Positions 47,619-60,540 of a stretch of 64,000 nucleotides of DNA are shown here, piece by piece. The stretch lies in NCBI GenBank assembly GCA_028023455.1, contig JAQFVV010000562.1:1-64000 (forward strand), given 5' to 3'. Numbering within the stretch: the first letter of the stretch is position 1; each line of letters starts with the position of its first letter. This DNA comes from Epiperipatus broadwayi. Its lineage: Eukaryota > Onychophora > Udeonychophora > Euonychophora > Peripatidae. The notes beneath the pieces were generated by a model. That model was not told the origin of the DNA. It saw only the letters and a list, made by a program, of their open reading frames with translations, and did no database searches. The translations under genes and the position numbers were made by a program.

Positions 47619-47704
47619 ATGGCTGGGCTATGGGAAGATGAATTTATCAAAGTTGCATTTCAAGACTGGAGTCCATTAACAACATATCCTCTAGCACAAA
47701 AAAG
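47619..47704 (+). CDS. Candidate host first coding exon, unidentified protein
   Basis: ATG at 47619 lies in a strong animal start context (ACAAAATGG). It opens 28 full codons reading MAGLWEDEFIKVAFQDWSP, then TTYPLAQK, and is followed at 47705 by the splice donor GTAAAT after AAAAG. The composition is rich in Trp, Asp, Glu and Phe and unlike the surrounding AT-rich DNA. No family is recognised and no partner exon was found downstream in this window. The start context, donor and residue mix support a real 5' exon; it could still be chance. Confidence 0.4.
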
Positions 47705-49914
47705 GTAAATTCTATATTTGCTACTTTTTGATAATTAAATGTAATCATTTTTATTTTGATTGTTAAATATCTTTTAATTAGAAAAATTATTAACACAAAA
47801 AAGAAAAAATAAATAGGGTTTTTTTTAATCTATATTTTTATTGTTTTTGCAAAATAAGTTTTGAAAATATTTCTAAGCAATTAAGATGGCTTACTCAAAG
47901 AAATTATTAAAAAGAAAACTTAATAATTGTTCAAGAAAAAAACATGTCATTATCCAAAGGTTAAAATAAATATCAATGAATCAACATTCACTTAGATTCT
48001 TAGATTTTATATATATAAAGTGAGAATAAGAATAATTGACATGTAGAAACACATTTTTTCTATATTAAATAAATGTCATTGTGTTTTAATTACCATAAAT
48101 ATCAGACATAAGGTTGTTCACAAACATTTATCTCATTTGGGAATATTGGTAAATGATTTTCTTAAACATTCTTTTTCAGTCTTATATTTTTTACAATCTC
48201 CAAATGCAAATACTCATCAGAAAATTGTATTTAGCTTGAATAAATCCATGGTTTTTTTTTTTTTTTTTTTGCAAAAAGTTAATTATACCATCTAAATCTT
48301 TTGATACTTTTCAGTAGTTTCCATAAATTTTATAAACATGAAAAGTGTAGCTTAAAACTTAATACAATTACAGTGTAAACAAATATATAATAACATTAAA
48401 CATATTAGTCCAATAATATAAATCAAGCCACGTATAAATAGAAGCTCATCTCCATCTTCAACAGCACATTAATATTCTCACCAATGATTTTTATAAAGAA
48501 AAATTTACTATAGATATTAGGTATCTCTATTATTAAATAATACTATGAGATCTTCTTATAACATCTGTAGTATTTTGATGATTCTGATGTGAAATTGCAA
48601 ATCGAATAGTTTCCACACAAAATCCATTTTACAAAATCTAATTTTATGATAATTTAGTGGATTCAATTAATTACTCTCAGTAATATATGTTCAGTTGACA
48701 TCTGGTATACTATAAATGCCATGATGCTTGGCAGATGACAGTTTATTAAATCACATCACTTTGTTTTTTTGCCATTATTTTCCACCTTAAATACATTTGT
48801 CCATGGTTGGTCTTTTGTCACTTTAGAAAATGATTCTGTTTTCTTTATAAAATTAAAAAACTTTGATATCTCACAATGGAAGGTAGATATATTCCTAAAC
48901 TGGAAGTATTAACATTTAACCTCTAGAAACTATAATTAATTATTGTAAATATTCATATTTCAAAGTTTTATCAAAAAATTTAATACTTGTTCTAATTTTC
49001 TCATCCATTATTTTAGTTTTTGATATGCTATATAATGCCATTTTTTATTTCTTATGATTTTTATGTTTATAATCATCATAATCATTGATAATATTAAAAA
49101 AAAATATCTCAAAAAAATAAATTTCAATACTTTTTACCTATATTGTTCACAGTGTCCAACTCTGGCCATGCCAATATTATTAATTTCTTCAATTTAGAAT
49201 AGATTAATTAAAGGAGGATTAATAGATTTAATTTTCTCAAATGTTTTTAATAACAATGATGAGTATTTGATTTATTTAAATATTTTTTTATCATATGATA
49301 TGAGAATTATCAAATGTTTTTTTTAAAAAATAATAATTTGAATATTATTATAATGTGATGTAAATGATTGTAAAAGGAAAAGAAAATTAAAAAAATAATG
49401 TAAACCTTTTTACATCTCTCTTCAGTAGTAATTTTGAAAATATTTAGTGAAAGTTTCAATTTTAACTTTTCAATGGAAATAAGAGATGTAAATAAGAAAA
49501 GTTTAAAAGAAAAGAAAAAAAGATTTTAACATTTTGTTAAATTTTTCATGAATTAGTTTTTTTCTTTTCTCTTTACCTTTCTCTCCAAATCAAAAGTAAT
49601 TAAAGAATTAAATTATTTTTGGCATAAAAGAAAAATAAGTGCATGTGAACTTTTTTATTTATTTTGCAAAAAAAAAATGGAGGGAAATAACTTTTTTAAA
49701 AAATAGACCTAAATGGTCAGTGTTTAATTTAATCATGCTAAGTTTAGTTAAAAACTAAACATCATCTACCTCAATGTAACCTTCACTGGAAAAAATGTAA
49801 AAGAGAGGAATACCACTGAAGTAATATGTGATTTCAGTCTCATAATATTTTCATTGATCTCAGTAATTGTGATTTTATCTCCCACGCATGTATTTTATTT
49901 TAATTTTTTGATAT
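47705..49914. other. AT-rich non-coding DNA (possible intron)
   Basis: No repeat or coding frame recognised. A/T homopolymer runs are common (poly-T at 48252-48270). If the exon at 47619 is real, this is intron sequence. Confidence 0.5.
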
Positions 49915-50854
49915 CTTGGTATACATCTGTCCATCATTGAGTGATTTGAAGCCACTACATTGCTTTATTGTTAAGTGTCCAAGATTCAAATCTATAAATA
50001 AGAATTGGTAAAATACATCTACTAAAGAACCTTTTTTAAACAGGGGTACATTTTTAACAATTTATTTCTGTCAAAAGCATCCTATCATTTAATTTAACAA
50101 TTATTTTCAGTCCATTGTTCTGTATTAATAATTTGACCAAGTTAGATATTAACTTTTAATTTTCTTTTTATGAGAAAATCTATTGAAATTAGTTTAATTT
50201 TTTTTTTAGTTTTTATCTTTATTCCTATCCTCTTACTTTCATTTAATAATTCTTGCAATATTTCCTGAAACTCTGAAATATTATTGGGCAAAAAACACTA
50301 TAGCATCTGCAAAAACTATAAGCCTTAAATAATCTAAATGTATTTTTATTCTCTTAGTTTCATATTTTCATCAATAAAATATGCTTTGTAAAACTATTGT
50401 AAATTGTTTTGGATATATAAAATCACCATGTCACACTCTTATCATTGTTAATCTTCTTAGTTCACAAAGTAATCTAATCACTGCTGCTACATTTTGATAA
50501 ATAGTCAATAGAATATGATAATCCAGTTTATATCTTGATGATCTAATACTTTAATCACTGTAAAAGTATTATAGAATCAAATTCTTTATTATCTACAAAT
50601 CCAAAGCACTATGACAATTAACTTCTTTCAATACTTGGATATTATCTTTGTTAAAATCACTTTTAAATCCAACTTGTTCTTTAGGTTGATTAGAATCCAA
50701 TGTTCACTGTAAGTTGTAATTATTTTGGCAAAGATTTTTTTATAGAAATAATAAATGACTGATAGGTCTATAATTTTTTATATTTTCTTTATCACCTTCT
50801 TTTGTTGTGATTTATAAAATAGTTTTCCAATTTTAATTAAACTAAAAAGATTCT

Positions 50855-51620
50855 TAAAACAGGCAAAACTTTCCATACAGTGTGCCACTCAGTGCAAGCC
50901 AGAGTAATCAATGGATGCCAGAAGACCTGTGCATAAAATCCCTATCTAGTGCCTACTCCTACAATATCCTCAGACTAGTTTCTAGTTTGTGGCTTTTGTC
51001 AGCAAGGAGCCTTAGATCTGAGAGTATTGCAGCTAGATCTTAGGATCTAATGCAACCCTCCAGCAACTATCTTTTATCTCTACTTAACTACAAAACTATG
51101 AGAATAAAATTGAAAATGCAATAATATTTTCAAGCCAATCTCATTAGCTTATATAGTCATATAGTTCTGAACTCGGTTCAGTATCCATACATTTTGGTGT
51201 CTTTGGTTCTTTAATAACCATAGCCACCACTATCCTATTAGGCAGGATTGGTATTAAACCACTAAACATCACATGATCACCATTTCCTATGTTTGCTCAC
51301 AACTGTTATAAAACAGGCAAAACTTCATACAGTAGTGCCACTTAGTGCAATCCAGAGCATCATAAAATCCCTATGTAGGTGCAGTGCTCTCAGATTCAAG
51401 ACTTCTCACTGATGAAATCCATAAGCAAACAACTAGTCCAGGGATATGGAATGAGTAGACACTAGATAGGGGTTTATGCACAAGCCTTCTGGCATCCATT
51501 GATTACTCATGGCTTGCACCGAGTGGCACTACTATATGGAGAGTTTTTCCTTTTTTAATAACAGTTATAAGCAAGCATAAGAAATGGTGATCATGTGATG
51601 TTTAGTGGTTTAAAAACATT
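50855..51620. repeat. Palindromic MITE-like repeats inserted in RTE copy D
   Basis: One partial copy (50863-50960), then a full inverted pair: left arm 51255-51390 (ACCACTAAACATCACATGAT ...) and right arm 51450-51615 (inverse, ending ATCATGTGATGTTTAGTGGT). A further copy is at 5717-5880. No coding content. Confidence 0.75.
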
Positions 51621-51979
51621 ATTGTTTAATTAAAGCATATTCAAAGTAAAATTTATATTCTTATCAAATTATAAACTTTAGCTCTTTATTGGTTACTTTT
51701 TAAACATATTATTTGTTAAATATAATATTTATTAAATGTATTACTTATTAAACATACTTATTGTCCTTTATTAAAATAATATTTATATGAACTATTCTAG
51801 CTTGACAAACCATCTATATTTATACAATTTTCTATTCTTATCTTTGTCATTATGCATTAAAACAAATCCCATGAAACATTTTATTTCAAATCTCCCTTCT
51901 TAATTTGAAAAAATCCTATAATCACATTTGCTTATCTATAGAATTACACTTTTTTTTTTACATTTCTATTACTTATGTC

Positions 51980-52800
51980 CTTAATACTCATGTTATTATT
52001 TTCTTTCTTATAAGGTTTGAGATCCCTTAATGGCATTTTTACCTTCTACTACAAAGGAATTATCCCCACATTGCCTTATCATCTTGAATAGTCTCTTGTA
52101 AAGTGGAAAACATTTCTTATACTAATTGCTTTTTGGTTTACTCACATGCAGTATTCAAATAAATACCCAATCATTGACCTGAAAGGGACAAGACCTCTAC
52201 GTATCCATTTCTTTTTTATATCACCCATTTTTAAAAGTCTCATGAGCTCTTTTTTAATTCTTTTTGTATATTAATATTCTCAGAGGTAATTGGTAATTTG
52301 TTTTTAATAAATAATGGGGTATGACATCAAAAATGATATCACTCAGTGAATTCATTATAAGTCTAGTTTATGTGATTTACAATATTCTCAGCTTGTTTAA
52401 CCTATCCACTATGAACTTCTGATATATGTGAATGAAATAATCTGTTAAGCTCCTTCATGATTCTCTCACATGGGTTGGACAGGGGATTTTCAATAGTAGT
52501 TAATATATATTTAATATTTTGTTGGTTAAGCCATAACTTCCATTCCCTAGGCCATAGACAAAAATGGAATTCTATGGTCACTCAGAATTGCTTGGGGTTT
52601 TCCTACCAGAAAATGGAAGGACTTTCAATATCTAGATAGTGTTTCAGTCATCAGTTATTCTGATGAGATAAGCTATAACATATTTTGAAAATACATCATA
52701 CATTATAAGCAGAAATCTGAATTTTTTTGGAGGCAAGTATCTCATTTAGATTCTCTGGAAGAATGCGATGCATAATTTCTGAGTAATTTCTATAAACATT
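51980..52800 (-). pseudogene. LTR-retrotransposon integrase fragment (third gypsy-like copy)
   Basis: Minus strand: YDVFSKYVIAYLI near 52700, KPQAILSD-type text (AILSDHRIPFLSMA) near 52560, then ENPLSNPCERIMKELNRLFH at about 52470-52420 and TYNEFTE near 52350. These fit the D, D and E regions of a retroelement integrase. The C-terminal tail KKWIRRGLVPFRSMIGYLFE follows near 52200. Frames change several times. It lies inside RTE copy D, so it inserted later or was carried in. It is not closely similar to the other two gypsy elements. Confidence 0.65.
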
Positions 52801-53660
52801 CTTGCTCTTTAAACATACCTAACATGTCTGTAAAATTGATATAATCATATGATACATTTGATATATGGTTTGCCAATAACTTCACTATTTCTTCACCTGC
52901 TTTAAAATATCAATAATAATACCATCATTTTCTATAACCTTTCCTTGTTCATAGATTTAATTACTGTCTTATCTCTTTATTTAAAATACTTGACAATTTA
53001 AAACATGTAATAACTGTAAGACATAGTTTGTTTTGTTGTTCTTTATTACTATATAATTCTTCACAGATCTCTTTAATATAATGCATGATTTCATTTCTTT
53101 TTCTAAATAGTTTCATTTTTTCTTCCAACACTAAGGTTTTGTTTTACAATTTGAGCCTTTAATTTTTTTCTTTAGCTTTGCTAATTCACAATCATATTTT
53201 ATTTCATTATAAACTCTTTTCCATATTAATTTAGAAAACTCTAGAAATTCAATTTCTCTTAATAGATTTTCTATATATTCATATAATTCTTCTTTTCTTT
53301 ATACATTGTCTTGTTTAGTAGAAAATTTACTGGTGAACTGGTAGTTATATAAAAGGTTATAATCAGATGACAGCCTTGTTCTATAATGAGAATATTCTTA
53401 ACACCCTTTGTGTTCCTCCACCAATTGCTACTACCTTGAACAGTGAATTTATAGATCTTCTTGAACATGAACCATAATTTAATTTTGTCTGTATTGATTG
53501 TAAATATCTATTCAAAAGATTATGATCCCTATCTTCATGTTGTCTTCAAGAAAATTCAACTATCATGCAACTGAGAAGAAAGACCTTAGTATTTCTTGAT
53601 CTTAAAGTCAGTGTTAAAACCCCAATAAAGTCATTGTGCTGACTGATGTGCCTTCTTCGG

Positions 53661-54090
53661 ACTGCTTGATTTCTTTAAGGATCAAAAAATAATTGAAAGT
53701 TCTTTTTTATTTAACAGTAAACTTTTTTCTGCAGTCATTTGTAAAATAGAAACATCTATATTTTTTCATGGCTAATTTTATAAGATTTGACCAAATTAAT
53801 GCTTAAACAATGATAATAAATAAATGAAGTCGCTGCCTATCTAATGCAGGGATCTTATCTAGAATTGTATCTTAATGAAGTCAATTGTCAGATAGTTTGT
53901 CATATTACATCATTTATCTGTATTGAAATTTAGATGAATACTTTTTTATAGTGATGCTATTTATTCATGTTTATATTACATATATAGCGTATAAGTCGGA
54001 AATGATAAGGGAAGCTAAAAACTTTGTGATCATAGTTTTTTAAATTTGTTTAAGAAATTATTATTATAGAAACTTCTCACAATAATAGTC
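53661..54090. other. AT-rich sequence upstream of the candidate syntaxin exon
   Basis: No repeat recognised. It would include the promoter and 5' UTR if the exon at 54091 is real. No TATA box can be distinguished in such AT-rich sequence. Confidence 0.4.
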
Positions 54091-54114
54091 ATGGATCCGT
54101 TCTTTGCTGTTGAA
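54091..54114 (+). CDS. Candidate first coding exon of a syntaxin-6-like SNARE gene
   Basis: ATG at 54091 opens M-D-P-F-F-A-V-E and is followed immediately by the consensus splice donor GTAAGT at 54115. Syntaxin-6-type Qc-SNAREs begin with a short stretch containing D-P-F-F-V-V, so the first residues fit. Syntaxin-6 acts in fusion at the trans-Golgi and endosomes, with an N-terminal helical bundle, a SNARE motif and a C-terminal anchor; none of those parts is visible here. Only eight residues match, so the identity is tentative. Downstream exons were not found in the next 10 kb, which is filled by an LTR element. Confidence 0.4.
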
Positions 54115-54263
54115 GTAAGTATTGTCTTTAAGTGAATCTTTGCTTTTTGTCACTCATGAAAGCATATAGTCACAAGCAACATGTTTTTATTACATATTTA
54201 AATGTACAATAGTACCAGACTTATAAATAATGATCTAAAGACAAAAAATATAATGCTAACTCA

Positions 54264-54285
54264 TATATATATATATATATATATA
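54264..54285. repeat. (TA)n microsatellite
   Basis: A run of about 11 TA units directly beside the LTR edge at 54288. Confidence 0.85.
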
Positions 54286-54287
54286 GT

Positions 54288-54820
54288 AACCAACTGTTTC
54301 CCAACTATAGGTCATCCACAAAATTGTTGCACACCAAGGACTGTTGCCTTCCAATCTTATTTGCTACATCACTTGCACAATACACTTAATAATAAAACAT
54401 CTTCATATCTATATCTCAGGGTTCTAATTTTTATATGTCCAAATCAAGGCACACTTAAGTAAGGCAAGATGGTTCATTTTACTGCCAATCAATGTGCTAT
54501 GGTTCTAGCATAACTATGAGACATTATAATTAATAGTATGGCTTGGATCTTATATCTGATTGTGATATTAAAATGTTTTACGTAGTGAACAATACCACAT
54601 TACAAGTTCATTAATCGATTTGACAACTAGCATGCATTTTCTATTAATTAAAATATGCATAAGCCACAGTGCTTAAACCATGCTACAGGTATTTGCTTAT
54701 AATTGGAAAATACCAGTTTCTATTAATCACTCATTAAACAATTTAAATAATCCTATTTCTCAAATCCCAAAGAGTATGTGATAATCAGCATTTGTGATTG
54801 CAATGATAGATTGGTGATAA
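54288..54820 (-). repeat. 3' LTR (minus strand), minimum extent
   Basis: Matches 63466-64000 throughout, for example GTGCACACCAAG-type text (TTGCACACCAAGGACTG), ACATCTTCATATCTATATCTC and GGTTCATTTTACTGCCA. The match is cut by the window end, so the right border of this LTR is unknown. Confidence 0.7.
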
Positions 54821-57800
54821 AACTGAAATATGTAATCAATGAAATTTCCATTAAACTGTAATGGCTAGAAATTAACTGAATTGATGATTAGTGATTTGGA
54901 ATAATCATGAATGCAAAAGCAATAACTATTATACTACAAAGACTACACTAACGTTTATTTACACTAATATTTACATTTTATTTACAGATGGTACATACAA
55001 CAAAAAAATAATTTTAATAATAAAATAAAATACAATATAAATGTCCACATACCCCAAAATAATATCATAAGTGAGCAATATTTGTGTTCATAAAAAAAAT
55101 TATGATAAAATGATAATAAGTTCGATAATGTAATACCTTGTTATGGAAAATATTCCGTTTTAAGAATCAGAAAAATTAACATACCAACCAGTCACAATTA
55201 CATACTTTCCATAGATTCAAATAAGTATGAATGACATTCTTATCTGATTCCTTTGTTTATGGATTCTCAAATCTATCCATAAGATATTTATTTATGTTGT
55301 TTAAATTTATTATTTTAATAAAGCATAAAACAAACAGCTACAAAACCTTGAGTCTATTCGAGTGAATGGATTGCACTATTGGTTTCAACAATTTTCTTAG
55401 TACATTACTTCAAACTTTCAAATCTAAATACTTACGACTGGCTTAGATATATATAAGAAAAAGTGGCTGCCCTTTTCTCGTAAAATCTTTGTTGTGTGTT
55501 TAGATTTGATTGTTGTTTAGATGGTTATCATGACATTTTGATTGGCTGTCATATATGTATTTTAACAAGTGTAGTGAGGTTCAGCAGTATCTCAATTTAT
55601 TTCAATTTTCAACTATTTGCGCTTCGCAAATTAAAATATTATTTACATATACTGCTTGTTATGTATTCTAAAAACTGCTACATAGTAAATCATAGGATTT
55701 CGCATTGTATGTTTATGATTTAGACTCAGCAAGTTATTTGTAAAGATATTTAAAGCTTCAAACTTTCAAATCTAAATACTTATGACTGGCTTAGATAGAT
55801 AGAAAGAAAAGTTGAGATAAGGGTGGCTGCCCTTTTTTCGTAAAATCTTTGTTGGGTATTTAGATTTGATTGTCATTTAGATGGCTATCATGACATTCTG
55901 ATTGGCTGTCGTATATGTATTTTAACGAGTGCAGTGAGGTTCAGCAGTATCTCAATTTATTTCAATTTTCAACTATCTGTGCTTTGCAAATTAAAATATT
56001 ATTTAACTTAAATTAAATCTGAGGTTAGCTGAATTACAAATATCCATTCAACCTGTAAGAATATACCTGGCATACCTTCTCTAAGCTATTCATCATCAAC
56101 AACTAATGGACAATAAACATGTACATGACAATGACTTACCACCCGATGCACAGAGTAACATTACCAATGCAGATATTAAAGAGTCATGTCTGCATTGACA
56201 ATAATATTATTAGTCTAGGGTCATGTCTGAATATACTTGAATTAAATATCCAGGTGTCTATCAGCAACTATATGGTTACAAAAAAATTTATAATAAAAGA
56301 TCAGCAACTTCCTTAATGTATCATACCATCCAAGCATACTCATTAAGATCATAACTACCATATAAGATAATGTGTCAAATATCTCAGCGACACTGCAAAA
56401 TACTAACAACTTCCTAATACAATAATCTCAGCAGTATAAAATGAAACACCAGGTACATCCAATGGAAAATTCACAGTGATAAAATGATCACCTCCACCCA
56501 GCATCAATCATGAACCTTAGCCTTATTTAGTACTTGCTCCACAGATTTACTAAATTGTTATTTATAATGATAACAATCAGTTATAAATATATTTTACCAT
56601 ATACACAATGAATTTAGTGGATTCCTACCAGCCATCATCAATCTATAACTTGTTTATATTCAAAAAGTAAAATACAAATAAAATACACCAACTTTAGGCT
56701 AATGTTATTAAAATCCTTTCACCTTTAAACCCAATATTGGTTAAATGTACTGTTAAAATATTCTGAATTTATGATATAAAATTAATAATCTAAAAATATA
56801 TATAAGCCTGTTTAACGTATTTCAGAATAACTGGTAATAAGTTTTATCACCACAATATTAAAGTTCAATATTACAATTATAATATCATCTTTGAAAACAA
56901 TAGTGATGAATTTAATCACCAATGACTAACATCTATCCCCTTTTTAAGATTAAATATTAATATTACCTCATTTTCATTTTAATTAACAAACCCATAATTT
57001 ACGTAGCATACAATATAATACAAAATGTATGTATAACTATTAAATATAAAACATACAATTATATATATAAACCAACACATCCTCTTTAATTTCACACCAT
57101 CTTGTGCAAGATACCCAAAATAATACTCAACACTTAAAATACATTCAGCATTTATAGTTTAAATATTATTAAGTTCTTGCTTTCCATTTCTATGTACTCA
57201 TTGCATCGTAAATATTCATAGGAAAAGCTTAGGTATCCAAATATCTTCAATTAATCATCCATAATTTATGAAGTACAAACCTCACTGAATATTTCATATC
57301 TGCAAATTACTTTTAATATACTTATATGATTGTAGAGTCTTCTTCTGGAAAATAAGTTGATCTTTCTTGGTTTCTTTATCATCCAATACATCACCATTTT
57401 AAATAAAGATTTATTCCATGATAATTTTATAAGTAACTTCAGATCAATTCTTTATCTTTTATCAAACATATTATATTTCCAGTAATATCTGGCTTTCTTG
57501 AATAATATATAAATGTTGTCACCATATGCAAATAAGCTTTAAGAATATCACTAATAATTTAATGAATAATTTTATCTTAGCATCTAGAATATCCAGAGTA
57601 TAATATACAATTTTATAATTCCATTCACAACTGGAAATTTAGGTTTAATTCCAAACATCGTTAGTATATCTAGATAAGCATTAACAAATTCTTTAATTAG
57701 TCAAAAAAATGAAATGGCTTTATCTGAGCAGTAAAGATGTTTGAAGCACAATATATAATTTAAGGATTTCACTGACAGCAATAAATTGATGCTTAAATAT

Positions 57801-58770
57801 AACGTTCATATCCCAAATAGTTTTGACAATTTTATTAACTAAAAAAAAAAAAAATTATCCAAGCAACATGAAGGTTCGAAGCATGATGTTGATTAATATG
57901 AAATAATATTATTTAATTAGTAATATTTCTTTTGAACTTAACATTTTAAATTATACTAGAACTTTAATTTACATTTTCCGATTTCTTTTCCTTTACATTA
58001 TTTTGTTTAGTATTATTGAATATAGCGACGCAGTCTATAAATATGATGAATATTGTTTCCCTCGGTCATAGATTGAAAAGAGTGAGAGCAAATGTTTCCT
58101 AGGACAGAAATTTTGAGCTTTTACATATTCATAATAAATGAGCACACTCTAATTTGAAATAGTAATAAAATTAATATTATAAATTCATTTTCTTTTAAAA
58201 ATATTTTACAAGAACTTTTTCTTCCTTACTTTTTTTCTTTACATCTTATAACCCACCAAAAAAAAAAATCTTTTTCTCATTTGCATATTTTAACATGAGA
58301 TAATTCAATAGTAAAAAAGAAATAATACTTGGGGAGAATTTGCAACTTATCAATTAATTAAACTGGATTAAATTTAGTTTAGACCACTTTCAAATCTAAT
58401 AAGCCATATTTCTATATTTCATCATTTTAATAAAACCAATATAAAATTATACCAAATTTTAAACTACATTTATTTTAGTAAATTTGAGAAATTATAGGAA
58501 AATTTAAATATTGATATAATTAGTTTTAATTTCACTAATTAACCATACCTAAATTATACTGAAACATCAATCATAACCAATTTATAATAGCAAAATAATA
58601 TATGATAAGCTAAAAAATAATATAAATAACATTCTGAACAGACATATGTGAAAAATATATATCAGGTTTTTCCTTCAATTGCATAATAATGTAATTTACT
58701 TAAATTTATATAAAAAATATATAAAATTGAAATATGTTTCTTTCTAATATAAAAAATATATAAATTTTTG
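54821..58770. other. AT-rich non-coding interior of the LTR element
   Basis: No gag or pol motif found in any frame read. It contains the tandem duplication at 55408-56004. The ORFs at 55496 and 56119 show no family signature. Confidence 0.5.
55408..56004. repeat. Tandem duplication, ~348-bp unit
   Basis: CTTCAAACTTTCAAATCTAA starts at 55408 and again at 55756. The copies match through GGCTGCCCTTTT, TTTAGATTTGATTGT, GTTCAGCAGTATCTCAAT and AATTAAAATATTATTTA, with about 8-10% differences and a small insertion in copy 2 (GAGATAAGG). Confidence 0.85.
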
Positions 58771-58820
58771 GTAATACAGCATCGATTGATCCACGCCATA
58801 AGATGGCGCTGTTGCTAGTG
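58771..58820 (+). repeat. Left terminal inverted repeat of Merlin element
   Basis: 37 bases identical to the inverted right end, then GCGCTGTT against GCACTGTT. Such repeats are the transposase binding and cleavage sites. Confidence 0.9.
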
Positions 58821-59299
58821 AAAAATGAATAGATATATAGTTACCAGGCTGATTTGATTATTATTATTTTGTAATGTTAAAATCATGTTTTTTTTTGGTT
58901 TGGATTTTTTTTTTTGGACCGTATTTTCTTTTTTTTTTTTTAAATAAATAAATTGATTTAAATTTAATTTTTTAATACGTTTTTTAAAAACTTTTTTTTA
59001 AAAAAAAACTTGTTGTTTAACAAAATTGGATTACGGTCTTTTTTTTTTTTAAAGTAACTTTTTTTTTTTTTTGGTGCTTTTTTAAACAACTTTCATATTT
59101 TATTTTTTTTTATTGGGTTCATTGAACGTGTTTTTATTCATAAAAACAATTACATCAAAAATTAGTTTATATATTTTGAAAAAAAATTAATGATGGGTCT
59201 TAACATATTTTTGATGTGTTTTAAAATCAAACAAGAACAAAAATCGATAATTTGGTAACTAGAGTAAATGCATTTCATCTAAGATGGCACAGAACACAT

Positions 59300-60200
59300 C
59301 TTGATTTTTTTTTGACGTTTCCATAGAAATTCGGCTATATAATTATCGACATCTTCTCTTCTTGTGCCTCATGTTCTCTTGTTTCGCCACTTGAGACAAC
59401 CCCAAAGACATTCGATGTTCTGGGTATGCACACCAGTCCACAAAATTGTATTTGTGATTTACTGTTGAGTGGTGATATCCGGAAGCCTCCAATGCACAAG
59501 CTGTGTATCCTTTCCAGCAATCAGAATAGATCGTGGAACCAGGCATGATGTTCTCACAGATGGACTGTGTAAGGATGTTGGCAGATTGGGAGGCTACAGG
59601 TGCTACAAAACAATCGCCTGTCTCATGACACACACCCCAAAAATCCATTGTTGTGGAAGGATTCTGCCCTGATTGTTTTTCTTCCAACTGAACATCGTCT
59701 CATCCACTTCCACTGTCCTACCGGGACCACCAATTCAGCGACATGGAAGGCTTTCTCAACAGAGTTCTCTAATGGCTATGATCACATGCCTTACTGCATT
59801 CTCACACATTTGTAATTCAGCTGCCATACACTTTACTGTGAGCTCATCCCAGCTCCAGTAATCTATTAGCTGCAATGCTTTCAAAAAAGACATTCACCAG
59901 CCCTCAAACCATGTTCCATGATGAATGGAACACCTTTGTCTACATTGATGCCACAATTCACATTCCATTTGACAGGGTTTACTATGCCTTACTTTCATTA
60001 AACTACCACAAAGGCAGTTCTTCTGGGTGAGGAGAATATTTCTTTATTGAAGAAAGGCCACCACATCTGCTTCTGTAGTAGGCAAATCTACAAATCGAAA
60101 ACCGGACAATCGTCTGCCATTGAAATGTTTTGATCTTGAAAAAGTTTTGGAAAGTGCGCAACTTGATCATGAACTTTGCTGAATTTGTGACTAACACTCC
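59300..60200 (-). pseudogene. Merlin/ISXO2-like DDE transposase pseudogene
   Basis: On the minus strand the N-terminal zinc-type region reads LTQKNCLCGSLMKVRHSK, then MECELWHQCRQRCSIHHGT with WFEG following (near 59900-60030). The catalytic core starts with VEVDETMFSWKKNNQGR (first Asp, about 59690) and QQWIFG. A frameshift leads to GVCHETGDCFVAPV, IYSDCWKGYTA (second Asp, about 59535) and NHKYNFVDW. After another frameshift comes HTQNIECLWGCLKWRNK (the acidic third residue, Glu, near 59415) and, past a stop, DVDNYIAEFLWKRQ. All three catalytic positions are still legible, but at least two frameshifts and several stops inactivate it. The order and motifs are those of IS1595/ISXO2-like transposases, which define the Merlin superfamily in animals. 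Confidence 0.9.
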
Positions 60201-60540
60201 TCATTTCCTGAATTCTGACCCCTGATAACAAAACCAGGGGTGTTTGAAAAATTGTTACAATTTTTACGAACGAAAAGAAAAAAAAATACATCGAAGCAAA
60301 AAAACTAAAAATACGTTATAATATAGTTTTCATCATTCAAAATACAGAAACCTTCACATCATACACTGTACAATAGTTAAGAGTAATGTCTATAGAGAGT
60401 TTTGCATATTCATTGCTAATAATGTTCAACATACTAGAGATGTTGGTGTAAGGGTGCACTTCAACATCTTTAGCAGTTGAACAGGTTACAGGCTGTAAGA
60501 TCTATGAGTGGCCTTGTAAACAGCATATTTATGTGCTTTA

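Larger units (their letters stand above)
49915..53660 (-). mobile_element. RTE-clade LINE, copy D (old, interrupted)
   Basis: Strongly diverged match to copy A in two parts: 49915-50838 (RT and C-terminal side) and 52857-53660 (RT start, linker, N-terminus and 5' UTR). A ~2.0-kb insertion separates them. Near 53315-53345 about 940 bp corresponding to the endonuclease of copy A (13545-14488) is deleted. The 3' end, homologous to 11677-12000, is missing. It is clearly the oldest of the four copies. Confidence 0.8.

Noticed and set aside
59469-59861. Plus-strand ORFs of 62-71 codons
   Set aside because: They lie opposite the Merlin transposase, whose catalytic motifs are clear on the minus strand.
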